The notes under the pieces are model-generated. The model was not told the DNA's origin and did not search any database. It saw only the letters and a list, made by a program, of their open reading frames with translations. From Corynebacterium timonense (GTDB lineage Bacteria; Actinomycetota; Actinomycetes; Mycobacteriales; Mycobacteriaceae): a DNA stretch of 64,000 bases. The stretch is taken from contig NZ_LT629765.1 of assembly GCF_900105305.1 (NCBI RefSeq), positions 1,364,001-1,428,000 on the forward strand, given 5' to 3'. Shown piece after piece: positions 55,601 to 64,000 of the stretch. Both the position numbers and the translations under genes were made by a program. Numbering within the stretch: position 1 is the stretch's first letter; each line of letters starts with the position of its first letter.

Positions 55601-56312
55601 GAGAAATACCTTTCGGACTAGGTGCCGGTTGGGATGGTGAATGAGGTGGTGTCAGGGTGGGTGATTGCGAGACCCACGCGCACAGCTCGCCGCGAAGATC
55701 AGTAAGCGTTGCCCCACGCATCGTCACATCGGCGTTCGCCCCTGCTGTTGTCACCCCAACGAGTGCAGTATCCGCACCCAGATCGAAGGCGGGCTGTAGG
55801 TCGAACTCGATGATGTCTCCCACCGCCAAAACCGGGCCATTCTTCAGCAATTGCCGCAGGATGGGGTAGAGCCCGTCCGGCTTACCAACGTTGAAGTGGA
55901 GCTGGTCAAAGCAGTGGTACACACCCCAGGAGTCAAGAACTCGCTCGACTCCTACGCGGGGCGCGTTCGTGGCAAGGTGCACATGAGCGTGCTGGCTCAG
56001 CCCCTCAAGTAAAGGCACAACTTCATCTGGAGCCTCCACTGGAGCTTTCGCTGTACCCAAGATTTCTCGGCTGGCCTGGTAGGCCTGCTGCATCGTCCAA
56101 GAAGAGACCCCGTCCTGCGCGGCCAGTTCCCCCACGATGTGGTAACCATCACGGTACATGGGGCTCCCCGCGTCGAATGCTCGCAGCGCCTCTTCGACTC
56201 GGGAAACGAAAGCTTCTCCGGCCGACGGAGCCACAGCTTTGGCGTAGGCCAAAACTGGCCCGTGCCCGATAGCGAGCGTTCCATCGAAGTCGAAAACCAC
56301 ACTGCGAGTCAC
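55593..56312 (-). CDS. HAD superfamily hydrolase, first gene of the phn-type operon
   Basis: 239 residues. HAD motifs: VFDFDGTLA (I, nucleophile Asp near 8), ATNAPR (II), GKPDGLYP (III, Lys) and VGDIIEFDL (IV). A helical cap lies between I and II, as in phosphoglycolate-type phosphatases (HAD-IA). It is probably a phosphatase for the transported compound; it lacks clear signs of PhnX phosphonatase. The GTG at 56312 follows GGGAG and starts the conserved domain; TTG 56330 and GTG 56318 are alternatives. It is translationally coupled to phnD. Confidence 0.85.
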   Translation of the reverse strand: MTRSVVFDFDGTLAIGHGPVLAYAKAVAPSAGEAFVSRVEEALRAFDAGSPMYRDGYHIVGELAAQDGVSSWTMQQAYQASREILGTAKAPVEAPDEVVPLLEGLSQHAHVHLATNAPRVGVERVLDSWGVYHCFDQLHFNVGKPDGLYPILRQLLKNGPVLAVGDIIEFDLQPAFDLGADTALVGVTTAGANADVTMRGATLTDLRGELCAWVSQSPTLTPPHSPSQPAPSPKGISHA

Positions 56313-56408
56313 TGCCACGATCTCCCTCAATTATGGACGATGCGTTCACGCTATCTTTTCTAGATGAACGGTCCGTCCACACTGTGTAAACTTTGCATGA
56401 AGACACAC

Positions 56409-56438
56409 AAAGGGCCGTCGGTATCCCGACGGCCCTTT
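56409..56438 (-). terminator. Bidirectional-looking terminator between the CynX-type gene and the HAD-phn operon
   Basis: Perfect 13-base arms AAAGGGCCGTCGG (56409-56421) and CCGACGGCCCTTT (56426-56438) with a TATC loop. It follows the stop of the CynX-type gene by 22 bases on the minus strand and isolates the HAD-phn operon, whose promoter must lie at 56313-56408. Confidence 0.8.
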
Positions 56439-56459
56439 GCCCGAATCATCGCCAGACGC

Positions 56460-57653
56460 CTACGACCGCCCCGCCAGCTCGTCCTCGATGTAGACATTGC
56501 GCGCCCCGATCACGCCGAGCCCGCCCATGACAAGAGCTAGGACGATGAGCGCGATGAGGATCGGCGTGAACGAGCCCGCGGCGTCGTAGCCGATGCCGAC
56601 GAGGAGCGGGCCGATAGCCGCCAGGATGTAGCCGATGGGCTGCACGAACCCGGCGAGGCGCGCGGTGCCGAGCGCGGTGCGCGTCCTTGCCGGCATGAGG
56701 GCGATGGCAAGCGGGAAGCACCACCCGCCGAAGCCCAACAGCGCGCTCCACACGATGGGGGCCGCCGCCGGCGCGATGAGGACACCGGTGTAGCCCGCGG
56801 CGGTGAGCACGCCGAACAGCAGCACGAGCGGAGTCAGGGTGCGCGCCCGCGAGATCACGGTCGGCAGCACGAGCCCGCCGAGCGCGCCGATCAGGCCGAT
56901 GAGCGACAGACCGAGCGCACCCGTGTCCGCGGGCACGCCGGAGGTGCCGAGGATCGTCGGCAGCCAGCCCATCTGGATGTAGGCGGTCATCGACTGCAGA
57001 CCGAAGAACAGCATGAGCGCGACCGCGGTGGGCGAACGGTAGATGCCGGCTCCCCCGCCGGACTCCGCCTCCTCGCCCGTCGGCTTATCGACGCCCACCG
57101 TGCGCCACACCACAAGCCACACGAGCGCCTGCACGAGCGCCGACACCGCCCACAGGGCGAGCGCTGCCTGCCACGTCTCGGTGACGAGCGCGCTGAGCGG
57201 GCCCGCCGCCGCCGACAGGGACAGCGACACGGAGTACACCGTGGTCAGCGCGACGATGTGCGACCCGCCGTACTGCTTAATCCACGCCGGCAGCAGCACG
57301 TTCGCGAGCGCGATACCGCCCGCCACCGCGACGGTGGACAGGATGAACAGCGAGATGTGCGGGGCAAACGGCCGCAGCGCCAGCCCGAGTGTGGACAGGA
57401 TGGCCGCCCCGGCGAGCGTGGGCGAGAGCCCCACCCGGCGGGCAAGCGGCACGGCGGTCAGGCCGACGATGCAAAACATCAGCCCCGGCAGGGCTGTGAT
57501 GACGCCGCCCAAAGACGCCGGGGCACCGTAGTCGGCGATGACCTCGTCCAGCACCGCCCCGACGGAGGCCATGCCGGCGCGGAGGTTGAGCGCTGCGGTG
57601 AGGACAGCAACGAACGCGAGCAGCGGCTTGATCACTATTTCACTGCCGCCCAT
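56460..57653 (-). CDS. MFS transporter, CynX/NimT family
   Basis: 397 residues with 12 membrane segments. [52 protein letters not shown] and [21 protein letters not shown] are typical of the CynX/NimT group (cyanate, nitroimidazole, and unknown compounds). The start is uncertain: the ATG at 57653 lies inside the end of metG, while a GTG at 57635 overlaps the metG stop as TAGTG. Either way it is coupled to metG. The substrate is unknown. Confidence 0.85.
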   Translation of the reverse strand: MGGSEIVIKPLLAFVAVLTAALNLRAGMASVGAVLDEVIADYGAPASLGGVITALPGLMFCIVGLTAVPLARRVGLSPTLAGAAILSTLGLALRPFAPHISLFILSTVAVAGGIALANVLLPAWIKQYGGSHIVALTTVYSVSLSLSAAAGPLSALVTETWQAALALWAVSALVQALVWLVVWRTVGVDKPTGEEAESGGGAGIYRSPTAVALMLFFGLQSMTAYIQMGWLPTILGTSGVPADTGALGLSLIGLIGALGGLVLPTVISRARTLTPLVLLFGVLTAAGYTGVLIAPAAAPIVWSALLGFGGWCFPLAIALMPARTRTALGTARLAGFVQPIGYILAAIGPLLVGIGYDAAGSFTPILIALIVLALVMGGLGVIGARNVYIEDELAGRS

Positions 57654-59500
57654 GCGGGTCCGGTCTCGCCAAGCTCGGGGTCGAGCTTGGCCACCAGGGG
57701 ACGGGGCTTGGCCAGGGCGGTGCCGGGCACGACGTCGACACGCGCCCACACAGCCTGCTGCCCGGCGTAGTCGCCGGTGATGATCGGGTAGGTCTGACCG
57801 CGCTCGGGCAGGCCCACGCCGACGAGGTCGTAGTCCGCGTCGTCGACGACCTCCTCCACACGCGGCATCGCGGCCCACCGGCCACTGCGCCCCAGGGTCT
57901 CGTGAACGTTCTGCGCGGTGTGCGGCAGGAAGGGCGTGAGCATGGCGTTGCAGTCCGAGACGACCTGTAGGGCCGTCCACAGCACGGTGGCCAGGCGCTC
58001 GCGGCTGCTGTCCTCCTTGGCCAGCTTCCAGGGCTCCTGCTCGGCGATGTAGGCATTCGCCTCGCCGACGACGTGCATCACCTGTGTGATGGCGTTTTTG
58101 AAGCGGGCGCGGTTGAGCGCCTCGCCCGCCGAGTCGAAGGTGCGCTCCGCCAGATCGAGGATGGCCTGATCAGACTCGGTGAGCTGGGCGGGCGCCGGCA
58201 CCTGGCCGAAGTTCTTGTGCGCCATCGACACTGTGCGGTTGACCAGGTTGCCCCAGCCGTTGGCCAGCTCGTTATTCACGCGGCGCACGAACTCGTCCCA
58301 GGTGAAGTCCGTGTCGTTGTTCTCGGGCCCGGCCACGGCGATGAAGTAGCGCAGCGGGTCGGGGCCGAACTCCTTGAGGAAGTCCTTGACGTAGATGACC
58401 ACGCCCTTCGAGGAGGAGAACTTCGAGCCCGACATGGTGAGGAACTCGGAGGAGACGACCTCGGTGGGCAGGTTCAACTCCCCGAGGGCGTGCACATCGC
58501 CCCCCTTAGCTCCCTTGCCCGCGTATCCGAGCAACTCGCCCGGCCAGATCTGGGAGTGGAAGGTGATGTTGTCCTTGCCCATGAAGTAGTAACCGGGGGC
58601 GTCCGGGTCCTGCCAGAACTCCTTCCACGCGTCGGGGTTGCCCGAGCGCGCCGCCCACTCAATCGAGGCGGACAGGTAGCCGACCACGGCGTCGAACCAG
58701 ACGTAGAGCTTCTTCGCCGGGTTCTCGGACCAGCCCTCCACCGGGACCGGAATGCCCCAGTCGATGTCGCGGGTCATGGCGCGCGGGCGCATGTCCTCGA
58801 GCAGGTTGAGGGAGAATTTCAGCACGTTCGGGCGCCAGTCGTGGCGGGTTTCCAGCCAGGCCTTGAGGGCGTCGTGAAGCGCCGGCAGATCGAGCAGAAA
58901 GTGCTCGGTGTCCACGAACTCGGGAGTCTCGCCGTTGATCTTGGACACAGGGTTGATGAGATCTGCGGGGTCGAGCTGGTTGCCGCAGGTATCGCACTGG
59001 TCACCGCGGGCGCCGTCCGCACCGCAGATCGGGCAGGTGCCCTCGATGTAGCGGTCGGGCAGGGTGCGGCCCGTCGACGGCGAGATCGCGCCCTTCGTCG
59101 TCTCCTTGATCATGTACCCGTTGGCGTACAGCCCCCGAAACAGCTCCTGCACCACCGCGTAGTGGTTGCGGGTGGTGGTGCGGGTAAACAGATCGTACGA
59201 CAGCCCGAGGCCCGCCAAGTCCTCCACGATCTGACGGTTGTACCGGTCCGCCAACTCCTTGACGGTCACGCCCTCTTTGTCCGCCTGGACGAGCAACGGC
59301 GTGCCGTGCTCGTCGGTCCCCGAGACCATGAGCACGTTGTTGCCCCTCATGCGCTGGTAACGGGCGAAGACGTCGGAGGGGACGCCAAAGCCCGCCACGT
59401 GGCCGATGTGGCGCGGGCCGTTGGCGTACGGCCAAGCCACGCACACGAGGATGTTCTGTCCAGTGGCGGCGGATGAAGACGCGGAATCAGGGGAAGTCAT
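57635..59500 (-). CDS. metG: Methionyl-tRNA synthetase
   Basis: 621 residues. Class I motifs: [15 protein letters not shown] (HIGH) and [12 protein letters not shown] in the KMSKS position. A four-cysteine zinc knuckle [17 protein letters not shown] lies at about 150-166. The anticodon-binding helical domain and a short C-terminus follow, with no C-terminal EMAP-like domain. The ATG at 59500 gives the usual N-terminus; another lies at 59512. It precedes the CynX-type gene, which starts within it. Confidence 0.96.
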   Translation of the reverse strand: MTSPDSASSSAATGQNILVCVAWPYANGPRHIGHVAGFGVPSDVFARYQRMRGNNVLMVSGTDEHGTPLLVQADKEGVTVKELADRYNRQIVEDLAGLGLSYDLFTRTTTRNHYAVVQELFRGLYANGYMIKETTKGAISPSTGRTLPDRYIEGTCPICGADGARGDQCDTCGNQLDPADLINPVSKINGETPEFVDTEHFLLDLPALHDALKAWLETRHDWRPNVLKFSLNLLEDMRPRAMTRDIDWGIPVPVEGWSENPAKKLYVWFDAVVGYLSASIEWAARSGNPDAWKEFWQDPDAPGYYFMGKDNITFHSQIWPGELLGYAGKGAKGGDVHALGELNLPTEVVSSEFLTMSGSKFSSSKGVVIYVKDFLKEFGPDPLRYFIAVAGPENNDTDFTWDEFVRRVNNELANGWGNLVNRTVSMAHKNFGQVPAPAQLTESDQAILDLAERTFDSAGEALNRARFKNAITQVMHVVGEANAYIAEQEPWKLAKEDSSRERLATVLWTALQVVSDCNAMLTPFLPHTAQNVHETLGRSGRWAAMPRVEEVVDDADYDLVGVGLPERGQTYPIITGDYAGQQAVWARVDVVPGTALAKPRPLVAKLDPELGETGPAWAAVK

Positions 59501-59525
59501 GCGTTCCAGCATAAGTTACGGGGGT

Positions 59526-61292
59526 TTAGCTGTGCTTCTCAGCCTCGTGGGCCTCGTGCGCCCTGTGGGCCTCGTGGGCCTCGTGCGCCTCGCGCAGTGC
59601 GCGGCGTTCGTTGGTCAGGCGGCGGGCGAAGTTCTCCTGGTCCTTCATGTTCTGGTACACGCGGTCCTGGGACACATCGCGCACAATGGCGAACATCAGC
59701 GCGATAAGGATGACCAAGAAGGGCGTCGCCGCCACGATCGTGACCGACTGCAGCGAGTCCAAGGCGTCCTCGCCGCCCGCGATCAGCAGTGTCAGGCCGA
59801 CGAAGGCGGTCGCCAGGCCCCACATCGCTGCGAGCCACGGCTTCGCCTCGGTCTGGCCGCTTTGCGACATCGACGCCATCACCGTCGACGCCGAGTCGGC
59901 GGAGGTGATGAAGAAGGTACCCAAAAGGATCACCGCGAACACGCCGATGATGGTGCCACCGGGCAGGGAGTGCAGCAGGTTAAACAGCTGCTCCTCGGAG
60001 CCGCCGTCGCCGAAGATGGACTCGCCGATCTGCTCGAAGTGGATTGCGCTGCCGCCGAAGATCGCAAACCACATCGTCGACAGCAGGGAGGGGACCAGCA
60101 GCACGACCAGGCAGAACTCGCGGATGGTGCGGCCGCGCGAGATCCGGGCGAGGAACATGCCCACGAACGGCGACCAGGAGATCCACCACGCCCAGTAGAA
60201 GATGGTCCAATCGGCGAGGAAGTCGCCGGCGGTGCCGTCGGCGCTCGAGGCGGTGCGCCCGGCGATGAAGAAGAACTGGTCGAGGTACGCGCCCACCGAG
60301 CTCGGCAGCAGGTTGAGCAGGTTCACCGTGGGGCCGAGGACAAAAACGAACACCGCGAGCAGTGCGGCGATGACCATGTTGAAGTTGGAGATCCATTGGA
60401 TGCCGCGGCCCACGCCCGACATGGCCGAGAGCAGGAAGGCGAGCGTGAGCACGCTGACGATGCCGACGGTGAGCCGGGTCGAGGTCTCGGAGACGAAGCC
60501 GGAGGCCTCCAGCCCGGACGTGATCTGCAGGGCGCCCAGGCCGAGGGAACAGGCGGTGCCGAAAATGGTGGCAAAGATGGCGAAACCGTCGATGAACTTG
60601 CCCGGCACGCCGGCCGCGGCCTTCTCGCCGATCAGCGGGATGAAGGCACTCGACAGCAGCTGCCTGCGCCCCAGGCGGAAGGTGGAGTAGGCGATGGCCA
60701 GCCCGAGGATGGCGTAGACGGCCCAGGGGTGCAGGGTCCAGTGGAACATCGTCTGCGCCATGGCGGTGCCCACCTCGTGGGGTTCGCGGCCCGGAACGCC
60801 GTCGCGGTACATCGCAAGCGGCTCGGAGGCGCCGTAGAACATCAGGCCGATGCCCATGCCGGCGGCGAACATCATGGCAATCCACGAGCTCGTGCGGAAC
60901 TCCGGCTTCTCGTCCGGGCCGCCGAGGCGGATCGTGCCAAAGCCGGAGACGGCGATCACGATGACGAAGACGACGAAGACCGTGCTGAACAGAACAAAGG
61001 CCCAGCCGAGGTTATCGATGACCCAGCCGAAGGACGCGTCCGCGAAGTTCGAGAAGCTCTCGGTGCCGAGCATCCCCCACAGCACCATGCCAATGACGAT
61101 CGCCGCGATCGGGATGATGATGCCCCAGCTGATCGGGGCGTTGTCTTCCTCGGCCGCCAGATCAATCTTTTCCTCCTGCGGGGCGGTGAGCTCCTCGCCG
61201 CGGCTATCCGCCTTGAGCAACTCGATCAACTCGCGCGTCGCGGAGTTCGGCTCCCCCTGATCCGGAATGTGATCGACGCTCTCGCGTTCCAT
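59526..61292 (-). CDS. BCCT family osmolyte carrier (BetP-like) with an EAH-repeat C-terminal tail
   Basis: 588 residues with 12 membrane segments. [42 protein letters not shown] and the Trp-rich [29 protein letters not shown] are BCCT signatures of betaine/carnitine/choline carriers. An acidic N-terminal tail (about 50 residues) and a charged C-terminal helix resemble osmosensing BetP. The last 22 residues are (E/R)AH repeats with seven His, which is unusual. The ATG at 61292 or GTG 61298 may start it; AAAGGAG precedes both. Beside metG and rsmI. Confidence 0.92.
   Translation of the reverse strand: MERESVDHIPDQGEPNSATRELIELLKADSRGEELTAPQEEKIDLAAEEDNAPISWGIIIPIAAIVIGMVLWGMLGTESFSNFADASFGWVIDNLGWAFVLFSTVFVVFVIVIAVSGFGTIRLGGPDEKPEFRTSSWIAMMFAAGMGIGLMFYGASEPLAMYRDGVPGREPHEVGTAMAQTMFHWTLHPWAVYAILGLAIAYSTFRLGRRQLLSSAFIPLIGEKAAAGVPGKFIDGFAIFATIFGTACSLGLGALQITSGLEASGFVSETSTRLTVGIVSVLTLAFLLSAMSGVGRGIQWISNFNMVIAALLAVFVFVLGPTVNLLNLLPSSVGAYLDQFFFIAGRTASSADGTAGDFLADWTIFYWAWWISWSPFVGMFLARISRGRTIREFCLVVLLVPSLLSTMWFAIFGGSAIHFEQIGESIFGDGGSEEQLFNLLHSLPGGTIIGVFAVILLGTFFITSADSASTVMASMSQSGQTEAKPWLAAMWGLATAFVGLTLLIAGGEDALDSLQSVTIVAATPFLVILIALMFAIVRDVSQDRVYQNMKDQENFARRLTNERRALREAHEAHEAHRAHEAHEAEKHS
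59532..59592 (-). repeat. Short tandem repeats encoding (E/R)AH units of the BCCT tail
   Basis: The 3' end of the gene is built from 9-base-like repeats (plus strand GTGGGCCTC and GTGCGCCTC) coding [19 protein letters not shown]. Slippage in such repeats can change tail length between strains. Confidence 0.6.
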
Positions 61293-61386
61293 ATTCACCT
61301 TACTCCTTTACGCTCACATTGTTTTGCCAAGCATATTTCAGTAATTGGCAGGAAACATGTGTAACGCTAACGCAGCGTCCGGGCTT

Positions 61387-62247
61387 TTACGAATCCCCGC
61401 CTCGCCCGAGCAGCGCTTCGTCGTACAAATCGCCCGTTTTCACCCCGTGGGCGCGGGCGACGTCTTTCACCGCGTCCTTGAGCCGTTCCCCCTCGTCGAC
61501 GCGCGCCAGCACCAGCCCGACGAGGTCCTCCGGTGCCGCCTGCGGCTGAGTGCCCCCTTCGACGACGACGGTGATCTCCCCCCGCAGACCCTCTGCGGCC
61601 CACTCGGCGAGTTCGCCGAGCTTACCGCGCCGGACCTCTTCGTACTCTTTGGTCAGCTCGCGGCACACCGCGGCCCGCCTGTCGGCGCCGAGCACCTCCG
61701 CCGCATCGCGCAGCGTCGCGCCGATGCGGTGCGGGGATTCGAAAAAGCACACCGCGCGCGACTGCCCGACGAGCGATTCCAGCCACGCCCGGCGCGGCCC
61801 CGCCTTGCGCGGGGCGAACCCGTCGAAGATGAAATGGCCGACGTTTAGCCCCGACAGCGCCAACGCCGTCGTCACCGCCGAGGGGCCGGGCAGGCACGTC
61901 ACCGGCACCCCGGCGTCGTGGGCCGCGGTGACGAGGGCGTGACCCGGGTCGGAGACGAGCGGCATCCCGGCGTCGGAGACGACGAGCACGAGCCCCCGGC
62001 GCGCCTCGGCCACGAGCTCGGACACGCGCTTGTCCTCGTTGTGGTCGAAGTTGGAGACCACCCGGCCGCCGAGCTCGACGCCGAGCGCGGCCGCCAGGTT
62101 GCGGGTGCGCCGCGTGTCCTCGGCCGCGACGACGTCGGCGCGGCCGAGTGCGTCGCGCAGCCGCGGCGAGGCGTCGCCGATGTTGCCCAGGGGCGTCGCC
62201 GCGAGCACGATGCCCGTGGCGGGCAGCGATATTTCAGATGGGCTCAT
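61387..62247 (-). CDS. rsmI: 16S rRNA (cytidine1402-2'-O)-methyltransferase
   Basis: 286 residues of the tetrapyrrole-methylase-fold RsmI family. ATPLGNIGDASPRLRDAL, AEDTRRTRNLAAALG, VSDAGMPLVSDPGHALV, CLPGPSAVTTALALSG and FFESPHRIGATLRDAAEVLG are all signature segments. The ATG at 62247 starts the family pattern; the frame is open to 62274. It is divergent from pmt, an order common to corynebacteria. Confidence 0.96.
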   Translation of the reverse strand: MSPSEISLPATGIVLAATPLGNIGDASPRLRDALGRADVVAAEDTRRTRNLAAALGVELGGRVVSNFDHNEDKRVSELVAEARRGLVLVVSDAGMPLVSDPGHALVTAAHDAGVPVTCLPGPSAVTTALALSGLNVGHFIFDGFAPRKAGPRRAWLESLVGQSRAVCFFESPHRIGATLRDAAEVLGADRRAAVCRELTKEYEEVRRGKLGELAEWAAEGLRGEITVVVEGGTQPQAAPEDLVGLVLARVDEGERLKDAVKDVARAHGVKTGDLYDEALLGRGGDS

Positions 62248-62293
62248 ACACCCAGCATGACACACGAGCCGCAACCCGGCCGGGTGCGCCCAG

Positions 62294-62299
62294 TAAGAT
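62294..62299 (+). promoter_or_regulatory. -10 box of pmt
   Basis: TAAGAT, 7 bases before the GTG at 62307, so the transcript should begin at the start codon. Confidence 0.55.
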
Positions 62300-62306
62300 C
62301 CGATGG

Positions 62307-63857
62307 GTGCCTACCCTTCGCCGCTACCCCAACGTCGCCACCGTCCCCTGGGCGCGACGCGACACGCAGTGCTTTCTCGGCATCATCGTCGCCGCCCTCT
62401 TCACTCGTTTCCTCGGTCTGACGCTGCCTACGGCGGGCGGCACCCCCATCTTCGACGAAAAGCACTACGTGCCCCAGGCCTGGGAAGTGGTGCGCAGTTG
62501 GGTCAACCCCGTGATCGGCGGCATCGAGGCCAACCCCGCGTACGGCCTCGTGGTCCACCCGCCGCTGGGCAAGCAGCTCCTGGCCCTCGGCGAGGCGGTG
62601 TTCGGGTACACGCCGCTGGGCTGGCGGTTCATGGTGGCGCTGAGCGGCACGGCTGTCGTCGCCTTCCTCTTCCTGCTCACCCGGCGCCTGACGCAGTCGA
62701 CCACCCTGGCCACCGTTGCGGGCGCCATCGCGATTTTCGACGGAGTCCTCCTCGTCTCCTCGAAGTTCGGAATGCTGGACATCTTCCAGGTGCTCTTCAT
62801 CGTCGCCGCCTCGTGGACGCTGGTCGGCGACATGCGCGAGGTCACCCTGCGCTACCGCGAGGCTGCGAACGCCCGCCGTCTCGGCGAGAGCCTGTACGGG
62901 CCCCGCCTCGGCTTTCGCTGGTGGCGCTTCGCCACCGGCGTGCTGCTCGGCCTCGCGTTGTCGGTGAAGTGGTCGGGCCTGTACTACATCGCCTTCTTCG
63001 GCCTGCTCAGCGCCTTCTGGGACCTCTGGCTGCGCCACCGTTTCGGGGTTCGCGCCCCGCTTCGCGGCACGCTGCTTCGCGACGTCCCCTCGGCCCTCGC
63101 CTCCCTCGTCCTGCTCCCCGCTGCCTTATACATCTGGTCGTGGCGGGCGTGGTTCGCCTCGGAGACCTCCGTCTACCGCCACGCGGCGGTCGACGGCACC
63201 ATCGCTGGCAGCGAGTGGCCGTGGCTGACGAACCTCCCCGACGCCGTTGCCTCCTGGCTGTACTACCACTTCTCCGTGCTGGAGTTCCACGCCTCGCTCA
63301 CCACCTCCTCCGGCCACTCTCACCCGTGGGACTCCAAGCCGTGGGCCTGGCTGGTGGCGGCGCGGCCCATCCTTTACTACTCCGCGACGGACCTGGAGTG
63401 CGGGCCGTTGACCCCCTGCCGCGAGATGATCTTCCTCTTCGGCACCCCCGCGATCTGGTGGCTGACCGTCCCCGCCCTGCTGTGGGCGGCGTGGACGTGG
63501 CTGACGCGCGGCGACACCCGGGTGATCGTCCCCCTCGTCGCCTTCGCGGCGGGCTTTCTGCCCTGGCTTGCCGCCTACGACCGGCAGATGTACTTCTTCT
63601 ACGCCGCCGCCCTTGTGCCCTTCACCATCGTGCTCATCACGCTGGCGTTGGGGCGGATCGCGCAGTTGGGCCGACCCGTAGCCTGGCGCTGGTTGCGGCG
63701 CCTCGCTGGCTACCCCGTTACCACCGGGCAAGCCGCCGTCATCGTCTACGTCGCGGTCGTGGTGGGGATGTTCTTCTACTTCGCCCCCATCTTGTATGGC
63801 ATCCGCATCCCGGAAAGCTACTACCAGTCGCTGATGTGGCTGCCCAGCTGGACCTAG
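62307..63857 (+). CDS. pmt: Pmt protein O-mannosyltransferase (polyprenyl-phosphate-mannose-protein mannosyltransferase)
   Basis: 516 residues with about 10-11 membrane segments, GT39 family. The first extracytoplasmic loop has the catalytic acidic pair in FDEKHYVPQAW, followed by VVHPPLGKQLLALGE. WYYHFS-like and YHFSVLEFHASLTTSSGHSHPWDSKPW segments and a C-terminal GIRIPESYYQSLMWLPSW are typical of actinobacterial Pmt. It mannosylates exported proteins, such as Rpf-type ones, as they cross the membrane. The GTG at 62307 fits the conserved start and the -10 box. Confidence 0.95.
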   Translation: MPTLRRYPNVATVPWARRDTQCFLGIIVAALFTRFLGLTLPTAGGTPIFDEKHYVPQAWEVVRSWVNPVIGGIEANPAYGLVVHPPLGKQLLALGEAVFGYTPLGWRFMVALSGTAVVAFLFLLTRRLTQSTTLATVAGAIAIFDGVLLVSSKFGMLDIFQVLFIVAASWTLVGDMREVTLRYREAANARRLGESLYGPRLGFRWWRFATGVLLGLALSVKWSGLYYIAFFGLLSAFWDLWLRHRFGVRAPLRGTLLRDVPSALASLVLLPAALYIWSWRAWFASETSVYRHAAVDGTIAGSEWPWLTNLPDAVASWLYYHFSVLEFHASLTTSSGHSHPWDSKPWAWLVAARPILYYSATDLECGPLTPCREMIFLFGTPAIWWLTVPALLWAAWTWLTRGDTRVIVPLVAFAAGFLPWLAAYDRQMYFFYAAALVPFTIVLITLALGRIAQLGRPVAWRWLRRLAGYPVTTGQAAVIVYVAVVVGMFFYFAPILYGIRIPESYYQSLMWLPSWT

Positions 63858-63890
63858 CGTGACGCCCACCGCCGGCCCGGCGCGGCGGGC

Positions 63891-64000
63891 CTACGCCGGG
63901 TCGGCGCCCAGCAGGCGCCATGCGCGGCGCACATCCGCGCCCCGGTCCGTCGCCCACGTGGCCACGAGCACGAGGAAGGAAAACAGCTGGATCACCAGCG
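63891..64000 (-). CDS. 3' end of an unknown membrane protein gene, truncated by the window edge
   Basis: The minus-strand frame is open from the window edge to a TAG at 63891-63893 and codes LVIQLFSFLVLVATWATDRG followed by about 17 residues ending LLGADPA. One membrane segment and a basic tail are visible. It is convergent with pmt. The family cannot be told from 36 residues. Confidence 0.5.
   Translation of the reverse strand, partial: LVIQLFSFLVLVATWATDRGADVRRAWRLLGADPA

Noticed and set aside
59406-61364. Plus-strand open frame of about 650 codons opposite the BCCT gene
   Set aside because: Highly charged shadow sequence with no fold; the minus-strand BCCT protein has clear signatures.

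Overview
This window is high-GC actinobacterial chromosome. Gene content points to the genus Corynebacterium: HtaA-type haem-binding surface proteins with hmuTUV and a haem oxygenase behind DtxR-like operators, an RpfB-type resuscitation-promoting factor, an actinobacterial inositol-3-phosphate synthase, a long GapB-type GAPDH, a Pmt protein O-mannosyltransferase beside rsmI, and a BCCT osmolyte carrier beside metG. Species was not determined. Genes are dense, many starts are GTG, and an unusually large number of starts lie 6-9 bases downstream of a good -10 box, which suggests leaderless mRNAs. I saw no tRNA, rRNA, CRISPR array, transposase or integrase.

Layout. 1-13124: housekeeping genes (glmU 3' part, prs, an aromatic/histidinol-phosphate aminotransferase, a gabD-type dehydrogenase, an MHS-type carrier, rplY with a leader hairpin, two pth paralogues flanking a fumarylacetoacetate-hydrolase-family gene and a nitronate monooxygenase, prfC, ino1). 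13330-20485: patatin, SDR, YihY/BrkB, DUF2200, DASS anion symporter, a small unknown gene and a flavin dehydrogenase. 20675-25617: a two-gene operon resembling sqdB-sqdX (sulfoquinovosyl lipid synthesis), then gapB and an enoyl-CoA-hydratase-fold hydrolase. 25709-33060: the iron/haem region (hmuO, a 4-TM unknown, htaA, hmuT, hmuU, hmuV, an HtaB-like gene, a small HtaC-like gene) with four DtxR-like boxes and a strong terminator. 33100-34853: alkyl-purine glycosylase, ppk2, a small monooxygenase-fold protein.

35010-41140: a 5-oxoproline island: pxpA, fused pxpBC, a biotin carboxylase/BCCP protein, a DUF1445 (D-glutamate cyclase-like) protein and an NRAMP-related carrier lacking the metal-binding DPGN motif. 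41267-45049: TraB/GumN protein and a Dcu-type carrier plus M20 amidohydrolase pair behind an AT-rich inverted repeat. 45066-51293: ABC-F ATPase, ispE, ksgA, rpfB, tatD and a divergent unknown gene. 51304-56312: a compositionally distinct, one-direction operon of HAD phosphatase, phnD, phnC, two phnE and an RpiR regulator, with no C-P lyase gene. 56460-64000: CynX-type MFS carrier, metG, BCCT carrier with an (E/R)AH repeat tail, rsmI, pmt, and the 3' end of an unknown membrane protein gene.

The most interesting signals are the divergent leaderless pairs with interlocked or shared -10 boxes (50900-50913 and 9747-9753), the sqdB-sqdX pair, the HAD-PhnDCEE-RpiR operon, the Pth paralogue with Lys in place of the catalytic Asn, the rplY leader hairpin, and repeated 4-base stop-codon overlaps between convergent genes. 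All functional calls come from reading motifs; no database search was run.
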